A stretch of 64,000 bases of DNA, taken from Mucilaginibacter terrigena (GTDB taxonomy: Bacteria; Bacteroidota; Bacteroidia; Sphingobacteriales; Sphingobacteriaceae). A model generated the notes under the pieces. The model was not told the origin of the DNA. It made no database searches and saw only the letters and a list, made by a program, of their open reading frames with translations. The stretch lies in NCBI RefSeq assembly GCF_004168255.1, contig NZ_SEWG01000006.1, forward strand, positions 1 through 64,000, given 5' to 3'. The position numbers and the translations under genes are program-made. Positions 37,195 to 45,862 of the stretch are shown piece after piece (position 1 is the first letter of the stretch; every line of letters starts with the position of its first letter).

Positions 37195-37327
37195 GCCTGC
37201 CCTGCCCGGCACTTGCGCACAATCGCGGGTTAATATATTTTCGCAACAATAATATTCTTGTATTTTAGGCGTTGATGCTTAATATTTACACGGCTGGTAA
37301 TGAGCGTAATGCCATTTTACTAAGCTA

Positions 37328-37358
37328 TTGTAAATCACGTTTATACTTTTTATATTTG
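37328..37358 (+). promoter_or_regulatory. Promoter of the TPR-like gene
   Basis: TTG (37328-37330), 20-nt spacer, TATATTTG (37351-37358), close to the Bacteroidota consensus. ATG is at 37405, so the leader is about 40 nt. Confidence 0.65.
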
Positions 37359-37404
37359 CATACCAGTTAAAATAATTAACTATTTCCCCCTTCTAAAAAT
37401 TTAA

Positions 37405-38028
37405 ATGAGATATATACTTTTAGTGATCTTTTGCGCTATCAACCTGCAGGCATCCGCCCAGTGGTGGCGCCTCGATTTTAAAAAGCACACAAGGTATCCG
37501 CAAATAGCCCAGGTTAAAAATCATTCGCTAAAAAAATTCCTTTCGGCCAAAGCCACTGTTTACAAACCAAAAGTTACCCTTGTAGCCGTTCCGCGCAGTC
37601 AGTTCAGTTTAGAAATAAACGAACGTATTGTAATGCGGGCCGCGCAGCACAATATGCGTTTCCGCGAATATGCGCAGGCCAGCTACCGGTTTAGCGAACT
37701 GGCAAAGATCTATGTTGGCGAGAACCGCCTGTCGGAAGCGAAGTGGTATTACCTGCAAAGTATATTGATATCCAAACAGCAAAACGATTTTAAACACACC
37801 ATAGATAACCTGGTAAGCCTGGCTATGATAAAGGCCGACCTGGGCGACCTTACCCAGGCACAACAGGACCTGGCCGAAGCACGCGACATTGCACGCAATA
37901 CAGGCCGCAACGCCGACGTTAAGATGATAGAGGATAAGATAAAATTTGTGCAAAGCAATAAGGTATGGCTGCCAAAATCTGAGTTGCGTTACGCCGAGGC
38001 TGTAGATGTTACAGGGAAGTCAAAATAA
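37405..38028 (+). CDS. Secreted TPR-like protein, function unknown
   Basis: 207 residues. Signal peptide MRYILLVIFCAINLQASAQ, then a basic stretch and helical repeats (NMRFREYAQASYRFSELAKIY, LSEAKWYYLQSILISKQQ, NLVSLAMIKADLGDLTQAQQDL), which fit three or four tetratricopeptide-type units. Such domains act as protein-protein scaffolds in the periplasm. No partner is obvious; the next gene encodes the tail-specific protease. Confidence 0.7.
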   Translation: MRYILLVIFCAINLQASAQWWRLDFKKHTRYPQIAQVKNHSLKKFLSAKATVYKPKVTLVAVPRSQFSLEINERIVMRAAQHNMRFREYAQASYRFSELAKIYVGENRLSEAKWYYLQSILISKQQNDFKHTIDNLVSLAMIKADLGDLTQAQQDLAEARDIARNTGRNADVKMIEDKIKFVQSNKVWLPKSELRYAEAVDVTGKSK

Positions 38029-38218
38029 CACCGTATTTTGTAACATTTCCGTAAAATGCAGGTCTTATAATTTAATCAACCCAAACATTATTGTATTATT
38101 GTTATTCAATATATTAGCGGGACGGCTTTGTGGCTGTCTCTTTTTTTATGATGGAAATTAAAAACAGGCACAAGTATTGATGTTTAACACAGGTCCCGAT
38201 TTAAATAGTGTAAAAGAT

Positions 38219-40348
38219 ATGTTCAAGAAATTATATTTATTGCTGGTTTTAGCCACTGCGCTTGCCTGCAACGCAGCCCCGTCAAAACCAAATTACAAAC
38301 ACGCAGGCCCTAACGATCTGCAGCCCGATGAACAGCAAAGTGTTGTTTTAAAATATGTGGCAGGCCTTATATCCGAGTATAATTACAAAAAAGTGCCTTT
38401 AAACGATTCGATATCGGCCATTATTTACGACCGTTACCTTAAAAAGCTTGATGAAAATCATAACTATCTTTTGGCATCGGATATAAAGGAATTTGAGCAG
38501 TTTAAAACCACGCTTGACGATGATATTAAAGCAGGTAACCTGGCCAACGTTTTTTACATATTTAACGTGTTTCAGAAACGGTATACCGAGTACGTGAACT
38601 TTTCTGTAGCGCAGCTTGGTAAAAACTTCGATTTCACTAAAAACGAAACGTTTACTTACGATCGTGATAAGCTGCCCTGGGCATCATCAGAAACCGAAGT
38701 GCACGACCTTTGGGCGCAACGTGTAAAATACGACCTGCTTAACCTGAAGCTTACCGGTAAGGACCTGGCTGCTAATAAAGAGACATTAAAAAAACGTTAT
38801 ACCAATATCCTGTCGCAATCAAATAAGCTTTCAAACCAGGATGTTTTCCAGGCGTTTATGGATGCCTTTACCGAGGCTATCGACCCGCACACCAATTACT
38901 TTAACCCTGCCCTTGCTGCCAACTTCAATATCGATATGTCGCGCTCTTTAGAGGGTATCGGCGCATCGCTGTTGCTCGAAAACGAATATGTAACTATAAA
39001 AAGCGTTACGCCGGGCGGCCCTGCCGATAAAAGCAAACTGGTGAATACCGACGACCGTATTGTGGCCGTAGCCCAGGGAAAAACGGGTGAATTTCAGGAC
39101 ATAGTAGGCTGGAGGATAGATAATGCCATTGCCCTTATACGTGGTGCAAAAGGTACAACAGTACGCCTGCAATTGCTTGCTAAAGGTAGCCCGGTTACTG
39201 CCAAACCACGAACAGTTGAACTGGTTCGCGAAAAAATCATCCTGAAAGATATTTCTGCTAAAAAGGAGATCCGCACGTACAACAATAATGGTAAAACAGT
39301 TAAAATTGGCGTAATTTCTATCCCGGCGTTTTATCTTGATTTTGCCGATTATAAAGCGGGCAACCCTAATTACAAAAGCACCACGCGCGATGTAAAGCTG
39401 ATCCTCGACAGCCTAAAACGCGAAAATGTTGACGGTGTGGTTGTCGATCTTCGCCAGAATGGCGGTGGCTCGCTAATGGAAGCCATTGAATTGACCGGCC
39501 TGTTCATTAAAACGGGCCCGGTTGTACAGGTTAGGGACTCGCGTAACCAGGTTGAAGTGGATAAGGATGAAGACCCCGCTATAACCTACACCGGCCCGCT
39601 TGCCGTATTGGTAGACCGTTTCAGCGCATCTGCATCAGAGATCTTCTCGGGCGCTATACAGGATTATGGCCGTGGCTTGATACTGGGTACCCAAACCTAT
39701 GGTAAGGGCTCGGTGCAGAACGCTATAGACCTGGATAAGGTAATTACACCAAGCTTAAAAGATAAATTGCTTGCAGTAGCCGGTAAACCCAAAACGGTAG
39801 CTACGGGTAGCCAGAACAAATTTGGCCAGTTAAATTTAACCATAGCCAAGTTTTACCGCATCAGTGGCAGTTCTACACAGCATAAAGGCGTTATCCCCGA
39901 TATCGATTTTCCATCTGTAATACCTTTGGATAAATATGGTGAGGATACAGAGCCATCGGCAATGCCGTTTGATATGATAGATAAAAGCGCGTATGCAACC
40001 ATCGGCAATTTTGCAACGGTATTGCCGCAGCTTAAAAAACTGCACAGCGACCGTATGGCTGCCAGCCCAAGTTTTAAATACTTACTTGAGGATATTGCTG
40101 AATCAAATAAGCAGGCCGAAGAAAAAAGCGTTACCCTTAACGAGCAAAAGCTTAAATTGGAACGTGACGCCGATGAGCAAAAAACATTTGAACGTAACAA
40201 CCTGCGCAGGGTGGCATTAGGCCTGCCCGCATTGAAAAAAGGCCAGGTAAAACCTAAGAACGAGGATATGGATTTTTTACAAAAAGAGGCAGGACAAATT
40301 TTAACAGATTACCTTACGCTGGATAATAAAATGACCAGTCTGAAATAA
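38219..40348 (+). CDS. Carboxy-terminal (tail-specific) processing protease
   Basis: 709 residues from ATG 38219; a 14-residue upstream extension is possible but precedes the signal peptide (MFKKLYLLLVLATALACNA). Layout: N-terminal helical domain, PDZ domain (GPADKSKLVNTDDRIVAVAQG), S41 catalytic domain with the nucleophile Ser in RFSASASEIFSG and Lys in QTYGKGSVQ, and a Prc-type C-terminal extension (DUF3340) ending in helices. The Cys at the end of the signal could be lipidated, although the lipobox is imperfect. It is a periplasmic protease of the Prc type. Terminator follows. Confidence 0.93.
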   Translation: MFKKLYLLLVLATALACNAAPSKPNYKHAGPNDLQPDEQQSVVLKYVAGLISEYNYKKVPLNDSISAIIYDRYLKKLDENHNYLLASDIKEFEQFKTTLDDDIKAGNLANVFYIFNVFQKRYTEYVNFSVAQLGKNFDFTKNETFTYDRDKLPWASSETEVHDLWAQRVKYDLLNLKLTGKDLAANKETLKKRYTNILSQSNKLSNQDVFQAFMDAFTEAIDPHTNYFNPALAANFNIDMSRSLEGIGASLLLENEYVTIKSVTPGGPADKSKLVNTDDRIVAVAQGKTGEFQDIVGWRIDNAIALIRGAKGTTVRLQLLAKGSPVTAKPRTVELVREKIILKDISAKKEIRTYNNNGKTVKIGVISIPAFYLDFADYKAGNPNYKSTTRDVKLILDSLKRENVDGVVVDLRQNGGGSLMEAIELTGLFIKTGPVVQVRDSRNQVEVDKDEDPAITYTGPLAVLVDRFSASASEIFSGAIQDYGRGLILGTQTYGKGSVQNAIDLDKVITPSLKDKLLAVAGKPKTVATGSQNKFGQLNLTIAKFYRISGSSTQHKGVIPDIDFPSVIPLDKYGEDTEPSAMPFDMIDKSAYATIGNFATVLPQLKKLHSDRMAASPSFKYLLEDIAESNKQAEEKSVTLNEQKLKLERDADEQKTFERNNLRRVALGLPALKKGQVKPKNEDMDFLQKEAGQILTDYLTLDNKMTSLK

Positions 40349-40367
40349 GGTGTTTAAAATATATTCT

Positions 40368-40400
40368 AAAGCCCGTTCATTATTTGAGCGGGCTTTTTTT
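40368..40400 (+). terminator. Terminator after the tail-specific protease gene
   Basis: AAAGCCCG (40368-40375) pairs with CGGGCTTT (40389-40396), loop 13 nt, then T-run to 40400. Confidence 0.88.
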
Positions 40401-40450
40401 GTTCCTGAAATTATCCATTGGCACATTATAAAAATGTAACAATTTATTTA

Positions 40451-40458
40451 TAAGTTTG
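40451..40458 (+). promoter_or_regulatory. Putative -7 box before marR
   Basis: TAAGTTTG fits TAnnTTTG and ends 17 bp before the ATG. No clear -33 element is found at normal spacing. Confidence 0.45.
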
Positions 40459-40462
40459 TCTA

Positions 40463-40475
40463 ACTAATAATTAGT
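40463..40475 (+). promoter_or_regulatory. Palindrome at the MarR start codon, candidate operator
   Basis: ACTAATAATTAGT is a perfect 13-bp palindrome around a central A, ending directly before the ATG at 40476, with GTC/GAC symmetry further out (GTCTA...ATGAC). The site overlaps the start region of the promoter, as expected for autorepression by a MarR-type regulator. Confidence 0.6.
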
Positions 40476-40910
40476 ATGACAACTAAAAAATTTGACAGCT
40501 ATTCGCACCTGCTCGACCGTACGGCCCGCAGGGTAAAAGGCTATGCCCAGCAACGGTTTACAACGGGCAATTTTGATGTAACCGTTGACCAGTGGCTGAT
40601 ATTAAAAAGCCTTGACGACGACCGCTACCTGAAACAAAAAGAACTGGCCGAACTTACCGGCAAGGATAACCCCACGCTAACCCGCATCATTGACCTGCTT
40701 TGCAAAAAAGGGCTTACCGAGCGCGTAATGCACAAGGATGACCGCCGCAGCTTTACCGTGCACCTTACAGAACCAGGTAAGGCCAAGTTGCTGGAGCTAT
40801 CCCCCAGGGTAAACGAGATCCGCATGAAGGCCTGGGAAAACCTAACCGAGCACGACTACGAGCAGCTGAAAACGATACTGAATAAAATTTATCAAAATTT
40901 AGAACCTTAA
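40476..40910 (+). CDS. MarR family transcriptional regulator
   Basis: 144 residues. Winged-helix layout with LKQKELAELTGKDNPTLTRIIDLLCKKGLTERVMHKDDRRSFTVHLTEPGKAKL, covering the recognition helix and the DDRR wing. MarR proteins repress redox, phenolic or antibiotic-response genes and lose DNA affinity upon ligand binding or oxidation. First gene of an operon with a flavoprotein reductase (4-bp gap) and a 2Fe-2S ferredoxin, so it probably controls both. There are Cys residues (DLLCKK) that could act in redox sensing. Confidence 0.92.
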   Translation: MTTKKFDSYSHLLDRTARRVKGYAQQRFTTGNFDVTVDQWLILKSLDDDRYLKQKELAELTGKDNPTLTRIIDLLCKKGLTERVMHKDDRRSFTVHLTEPGKAKLLELSPRVNEIRMKAWENLTEHDYEQLKTILNKIYQNLEP

Positions 40911-40914
40911 TACC

Positions 40915-41922
40915 ATGATTATTACAGATATAGGCATAATAGGCGCCGGCCCAACCGGCTTGTTTGCCGTTTTTGAAGCCGGATTATTAAAAATGCACTG
41001 CCATTTGATCGATTCGCTGCCACAGGCCGGCGGGCAGTTGTCTGAGATCTATCCGCAGAAACCCATTTACGATATACCCGGCTACCCAACGGTTAACGCG
41101 CAGGAGCTGGTTGATAAGCTGTCCGAACAAATAGCGCCTTTCCATCCCGGCTACACGCTTGGCGAACGGGTGGAAACCTTGCAAAAACAGGATGATGGCA
41201 CCTGGCTCATCGGCACTAACGAGGGTACAGAAATAAACTGCAAAGTAGTAGTGGTAGCCGGAGGCCTGGGCTGTTTTGAACCCCGCAAACCCGAGGTTGA
41301 CCGCCTGGCGGAGTTTGAAGGCAAGGGCGTAATGTATGCCGTGCGAAACCCCGAAGTATTTCGCGACAGGAATATAGTTATAGCCGGCGGAGGCGACTCT
41401 GCGTTAGATTGGACGATCTTTTTGGCAAACGTTGCCAACCGTGTAACGCTGGTACACAGGGGCGATACCTTTAGGGGCGCGCCGGATGCGGCCGAAAAAG
41501 TTGCAGAACTGGCACGCACCGGCGCTATCGACCTGGTGCTTAAATCGCGCGTGGTTGTGCTGGATGGTGCCGGGCATTTGGAACAGGTAACCCTTACCGG
41601 GCACGATAATCAGACCCGCCATATACAGGCCGATAACTTTATCCCGCTTTTTGGGCTTAGCCCTAAACTTGGGCCGATAGAGGATTGGGGATTGAACATC
41701 GATAAGTCGGCAATCAAGGTGAACACCGTTGATTACAGCACCAATATCGATGGAATTTTTGCCATTGGCGATATAAATACTTACCCCGGTAAGCTTAAGC
41801 TGATACTATGCGGTTTCCATGAGGCGGCACTAATGGCCCAAAGCGCGTTCAAATACGTTTACCCCGATCAGCGCCTTACGTTTAAATACACAACCGTTTA
41901 CGGTATAACCGAACTGGCATGA
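40915..41922 (+). CDS. Ferredoxin-NADP+ reductase, thioredoxin-reductase-like type
   Basis: 335 residues, like YumC-type FNR. GIIGAGPTGLFAVFEAG (FAD site), PQAGGQLSEIYPQK, VVVAGG, GGGDSALDWTIFLA (NADPH site), and the C-terminal GIFAIGDINTYPGK FAD-binding motif. There is no CxxC redox pair of thioredoxin reductase. It passes electrons between NADPH and ferredoxin; its stop overlaps the start of the adjacent ferredoxin gene (ATGA, 41919-41922), which is strong evidence for partnership. Confidence 0.93.
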   Translation: MIITDIGIIGAGPTGLFAVFEAGLLKMHCHLIDSLPQAGGQLSEIYPQKPIYDIPGYPTVNAQELVDKLSEQIAPFHPGYTLGERVETLQKQDDGTWLIGTNEGTEINCKVVVVAGGLGCFEPRKPEVDRLAEFEGKGVMYAVRNPEVFRDRNIVIAGGGDSALDWTIFLANVANRVTLVHRGDTFRGAPDAAEKVAELARTGAIDLVLKSRVVVLDGAGHLEQVTLTGHDNQTRHIQADNFIPLFGLSPKLGPIEDWGLNIDKSAIKVNTVDYSTNIDGIFAIGDINTYPGKLKLILCGFHEAALMAQSAFKYVYPDQRLTFKYTTVYGITELA

Positions 41923-42236
41923 TCACCTTTACAGTTGAAGACAGGGATGGCGCACAAGTGTTAATAGAGATTCCCGAAGGCATAAGCCTTAGCCTGATGG
42001 AAGTACTTAAAGGCAGCGACTACCCCATTTTGGCTACGTGTGGTGGGATGGCGCTTTGCGCTACTTGCCGGGTACAAGTACTTAAGGGATTAGATCAATT
42101 GCCGCCACCGGGCGATAACGAATTGGATATACTGGACACCTTGCCCTTTGTGGACGAGAGTAGCAGGCTATCGTGCCAGTTAAGGGTTAACGAAAGCCTG
42201 GAAGGCTGCCTCTTCCGCATCCCGCAGGAAGATTAA
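41919..42236 (+). CDS. 2Fe-2S ferredoxin (adrenodoxin-like)
   Basis: 105 residues. Cluster motif C-x5-C-x2-C in ATCGGMALCATC with a fourth Cys in SRLSCQL, the layout of vertebrate- or ISC-type 2Fe-2S ferredoxins. It starts with ATG overlapping the reductase stop. It probably shuttles electrons from the reductase to a yet unknown acceptor. A hairpin terminator lies 8 bp after the stop. Confidence 0.92.
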   Translation: MITFTVEDRDGAQVLIEIPEGISLSLMEVLKGSDYPILATCGGMALCATCRVQVLKGLDQLPPPGDNELDILDTLPFVDESSRLSCQLRVNESLEGCLFRIPQED

Positions 42237-42243
42237 GAAATGT

Positions 42244-42269
42244 AGAGACGCGATACTTAGCGTCTCTTT
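42244..42269 (+). terminator. Terminator-like hairpin after the ferredoxin gene
   Basis: AGAGACGC (42244-42251) pairs with GCGTCTCT (42260-42267), loop 8 nt. Only three T follow, so termination may be weak. Confidence 0.55.
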
Positions 42270-42329
42270 GCTTTGTGGTTATATCCCGCTATCAAAACCA
42301 ATTCCCCTTCCATGGGTTATTACAACACT

Positions 42330-43424
42330 ATGGCCAAACCATTGCTGGAGTTTACAGACAGGGGCATTTACTGTGCACAAGGGAAATTTTATATCGACCC
42401 ATGGAAACCTGTGGACGATGCCGTAATAACCCATGCACATGCCGACCATGCTTACGTGGGCCATAAAAATTACCTGGCGCATCATCTTTCAAAAGAAGTG
42501 CTTTACTACCGCCTTGGCGAAATAAACCTGCGGACCATAGAATACGGTGAAACGGTAACTAAAAACGGCGTGCAGATCTCCATGTACCCCGCAGGGCACG
42601 TTATCGGTTCGGCGCAGATCAGGGTGGAGTACAAAGGCGTGGTTTGGGTGGTATCAGGTGATTATAAGACTGACGATGATGGTATCTCCACCCCGTTCGA
42701 GCCGGTGAAATGCCACCACTTTATTTCGGAATGCACCTTCGGGATGCCTGTTTATTCCTGGAAGCCTCAGAGTGAAATTTTTACCGATGTAAATAACTGG
42801 TGGCGTGGCAATGTAGAAAATGGCGTAGCTACCGTTATAGTCGGTTACTCGTTAGGCAAGGCGCAACGCATCCTGCAAAACCTCGATCTGGATATCGGCA
42901 AAGTATATACGCACGGCGTGATCGAAAACACCAACGAAGCCTTGCGGCGCAACGGCGTGATGTTAAATCCAACAGAACGCATCACTTCGGAGTCCTCGAA
43001 AGAGGAGGTGCGCAAAGGCATCATCATAGCCCCGCCATCATCGGTAGGTACGCCCTGGATGCGAAAGTTTGGGCCATATAGTTTTGGTTATTGCAGCGGA
43101 TGGATGGCCATCCGTGGCGCTAAACGCCGCCGCGCTGCCGACAGGGGCTTCATCATGTCTGACCATGCCGACTGGAACGGCTTGGTAAGCGCGATTGATG
43201 CCACCGGCTGCGAGTGCGTTTATTTGACACATGGCTACACCGCATCGTTCACGAGATATTTAAATGAGATAGGTTTTAACGCGAGAGAGGTTCATACATT
43301 ATATGGTGGTGAAGAAGAAGATTCAACTATAACTGAAGGCGAGGAAGTGAAAGAAGAAAATGAACTTTCGAAAGAAGAGAAAGTCTCCCCTATCGGGGGA
43401 GATTTAGAGGGGGCTGCGCCATGA
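42330..43424 (+). CDS. Ligase-associated metallo-beta-lactamase-fold exonuclease
   Basis: 364 residues from ATG 42330 (42312 is an alternative). Metallo-beta-lactamase fold with THAHADHAY (metal ligands) followed by a beta-CASP-type domain; related to SNM1-like nucleases and the exonuclease of the ligase-associated DNA-damage-response set. Its stop overlaps the ligase start (ATGA, 43421-43424). The final 40 residues are low-complexity, acidic (EEEDSTITEGEEVKEENEL), and the very last (SPIGGDLEGAAP) are encoded by a palindromic repeat, so the real fold ends near residue 325. Confidence 0.85.
   Translation: MAKPLLEFTDRGIYCAQGKFYIDPWKPVDDAVITHAHADHAYVGHKNYLAHHLSKEVLYYRLGEINLRTIEYGETVTKNGVQISMYPAGHVIGSAQIRVEYKGVVWVVSGDYKTDDDGISTPFEPVKCHHFISECTFGMPVYSWKPQSEIFTDVNNWWRGNVENGVATVIVGYSLGKAQRILQNLDLDIGKVYTHGVIENTNEALRRNGVMLNPTERITSESSKEEVRKGIIIAPPSSVGTPWMRKFGPYSFGYCSGWMAIRGAKRRRAADRGFIMSDHADWNGLVSAIDATGCECVYLTHGYTASFTRYLNEIGFNAREVHTLYGGEEEDSTITEGEEVKEENELSKEEKVSPIGGDLEGAAP
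43384..43420. repeat. CCCCTC-type palindrome inside the exonuclease/ligase junction
   Basis: TCTCCCCTATCGGGGGAGA followed by TTTAGAGGGGGCT; the reverse complement matches 53999-54031. It encodes the last 12 residues of the exonuclease and ends at the ligase ATG. Confidence 0.75.
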
Positions 43425-45046
43425 AAGCCTTCGCCCAACTCTTCCTCTCGTTAGACGAGACCAACAAAACCAACGAAAAAGTTAAGGTACTAAAGGATTA
43501 CTTTATCAACGTGCCCGATACCGATAAAATGCATATGCTTGCCCTGTTCACGGGCAGGCGGCCAAAGCGGCCCATCAACTCTACGCTTATCCGTAACTGG
43601 GCTATCGAGGCATCAAACATCCCGCAATGGCTTTTTGAAGAAAGCTACCATGTGGTGGGCGACCTTGCCGAAACCATGTCGCTGCTGATGCCTGAAAGTG
43701 ACCGGAGCAGCAATAAAACCCTGACCGAGTGGATAGCCGAGATAAACGTGCAAGCTGCCCGTACCGAAGAAGAGCGCAAACTATGGCTGCTGGATTCGTG
43801 GGCTATGCTGGACAGGCAGGAACGCTTTGTATTTAACAAACTGCTTACCGGCAGCTTCCGGATAGGGGTATCAAGCAACCTGGTGGTAAAAGCCCTGGCA
43901 GATATTACCGGCATTGAAGCGCCTGCGCTTACCCACCGCATTATGGGTAGCTGGATGCCCGAGGATTACACCTACGACCAACTGGTGCAGGAACAAAGCG
44001 CGGCTGACAATATCTCGCGCCCGTACCCTTTCTTTTTGGCTTACCCGATACAGGAAACCTCCGAGAAGCGTAAGTCCGCAGAAGAAGTAGGACTTGCCCT
44101 TGGCGATGCCGAGGATTGGCAGGCCGAGTGGAAATGGGACGGCATCCGCGCGCAGATGATCAAACGCGGCGGCGAAATTTTTATCTGGAGCCGCGGCGAA
44201 GACTTGGCCACGGAAAAATTCCCCGAATTGCACCCTTTTTTGAATGCCCTGCCGGATGGTACTGTGCTTGATGGCGAGATCCTGAGTTTTCAGAATGGCC
44301 TGCCGATGCCCTTTAATGTACTGCAAACCCGCATCGGCCGCAAAAATTTGAGTAAGAAGATCCTTACCGATAGCCCGGTAGCTACCATTGTTTACGATTG
44401 CCTGGAATACGCAGGCGAGGATATCCGGTACAAAACACAATCCGAAAGGCGTGAGATATTAGAGAAACTGCAAAGCGAAACCGAATATCCGGAAGTCTTT
44501 CGTATCTCATCGCTTATACAGTTTAACAGTTGGGACGAACTGGAAAAAATCCGCGAGCAATCGCGCGCCATGATTGCCGAGGGTATTATGCTGAAGCGCA
44601 AAAGCGCCACTTACCAGGTTGGCCGCCGCCGCGGCGATTGGTGGAAATGGAAGATAGACCCGCTATCGGTTGATGCGGTGATGATATACGCCCAAAAAGG
44701 CCATGGCCGCCGCGCCGACCTCTACACGGATTACACCTTCGCCGTTTGGGATGGCGATAAACTGGTTCCCTTTGCCAAAGCCTACAGCGGCCTTACCGAT
44801 GCCGAGATCAACAAGGTAGACTATTTTGTGAAACGCAATACCCTCGAAAAATTTGGCCCGGTGCGCACTGTAAAGCCCGAACTGGTTTTCGAGATAGGGT
44901 TTGAGGGCATTAACAAATCTACACGGCATAAATCGGGCATCGCCCTGCGTTTCCCCCGCATCCTGCGCTGGCGGCACGATAAACCCAAAGAAGAAGCAGA
45001 TACGCTGGAAAGTTTGAAGGATCTGTTAGGGGAGCATGGGGGATAA
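43421..45046 (+). CDS. ATP-dependent DNA ligase (ligase-associated DNA repair set)
   Basis: 541 residues. DNA ligase type I layout: N-terminal helical domain, nucleotidyltransferase domain with the catalytic lysine in EWKWDGIRAQ (motif I KxDGxR), motif IV DGEIL, motif V EGIMLKRK, and a C-terminal OB domain. It seals nicks by using ATP and serves DNA repair. Its start overlaps the exonuclease stop, so the pair is co-translated. The Lhr-type helicase and the PdeM-type phosphoesterase that often complete this set are not next to it. Confidence 0.93.
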   Translation: MKAFAQLFLSLDETNKTNEKVKVLKDYFINVPDTDKMHMLALFTGRRPKRPINSTLIRNWAIEASNIPQWLFEESYHVVGDLAETMSLLMPESDRSSNKTLTEWIAEINVQAARTEEERKLWLLDSWAMLDRQERFVFNKLLTGSFRIGVSSNLVVKALADITGIEAPALTHRIMGSWMPEDYTYDQLVQEQSAADNISRPYPFFLAYPIQETSEKRKSAEEVGLALGDAEDWQAEWKWDGIRAQMIKRGGEIFIWSRGEDLATEKFPELHPFLNALPDGTVLDGEILSFQNGLPMPFNVLQTRIGRKNLSKKILTDSPVATIVYDCLEYAGEDIRYKTQSERREILEKLQSETEYPEVFRISSLIQFNSWDELEKIREQSRAMIAEGIMLKRKSATYQVGRRRGDWWKWKIDPLSVDAVMIYAQKGHGRRADLYTDYTFAVWDGDKLVPFAKAYSGLTDAEINKVDYFVKRNTLEKFGPVRTVKPELVFEIGFEGINKSTRHKSGIALRFPRILRWRHDKPKEEADTLESLKDLLGEHGG

Positions 45047-45084
45047 TTGAAATAAACGTAAGCTAAGAAGGCCTTTTTCTCCTT

Positions 45085-45180
45085 GTCATCCTGAGCGAGA
45101 GCGAAGGATCTATTAGCGAACTGTGCATGCCGACTACGCATATCGGCGATTAGATGCTTCACTACATTCAGCATGACAAA
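45085..45180. repeat. GTCAT-family repeat after the ligase gene
   Basis: GTCATCCTGAGCGAGAGCGA, AGGATCT and a central TATCGGCGATTAG region, ending AGCATGAC. It folds to a long imperfect hairpin and probably separates the ligase gene from the convergent regulator remnant. Confidence 0.7.
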
Positions 45181-45192
45181 TCTGCACATCTA

Positions 45193-45856
45193 TCAAACAT
45201 CTATCAGCAAACTCTCCCCAAACTTCTGCGAAACGGTTTTATGTTCATTGCCATCAATACTGATCACCAAAGAACTATCGAACGGGATCTTTTCTATCAG
45301 CTGTATTTTTGTTCCGATGTTGATGTTGAGTTTGATCAGATATTGCAAAAATGCACTGGTTGTATCTTTCACGGCGGCCACCCTGCAAAGGGCACCGGGC
45401 TTTACATCGGCAAGGGTGGTTGAATGCCGCCTGGGCATTTTGCCATTTGCTTTGGGGATAGGGTCACCGTGTGGGTCGTACTCAGGGAAGCCAAGGAATT
45501 TATCCAGCCTGTCGGGCAGCGAAGCATCTTTAATATGTTCCAGTTCCTCAGCAATATCATGGATCTCGTCCCAATGGTAGCCCAGTTTCTCTAACAAAAA
45601 CACTTCCCAAAGGCGGTGACGGCGCACAATAAGCGTAGCATCTTTTTGTCCCTGCGTGGTCAGTTCAACGCCTTTTTTTTTTATCGTAGCCTATCAGCTG
45701 CTTATCAGTGAGCTTGCGGATCATGTCCACCACCGATGCCGGGTTATTGCCAAGCGATTCGGCAATGGCGGTTGGTGTTATCTTTTGCCCTTTGTCCTGC
45801 CCAAGCCGGTAAATACATTTCAGGTAGTTCTCTTCTGATAGGGTGTGCATCTGCAA
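45193..45856 (-). pseudogene. DtxR/MntR-type metal-dependent repressor, frameshifted at an A10 tract
   Basis: Two reading frames make one protein of about 220 residues: the N-terminal winged helix (45665-45856; MHTLSEENYLKCIYRLGQ... SLGNNPASVVDMIRKLTDKQLIGYDKKK) and the metal-binding/dimerisation plus SH3-like region (45193-45627; HRLWEVFLLEKLGYHWDEIHDIAEELEHI, with Glu/His/Asp metal ligands). They are joined across ten consecutive A on the minus strand (plus 45673-45682); with nine A the frame would read through GYDKKKGVELTTQGQK. It may be a pseudogene, a slippage-controlled gene or a sequencing error. It follows the transporter-like gene by 6 bp, so the two share an operon. Confidence 0.85.
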
Positions 45857-45862
45857 TAATTA

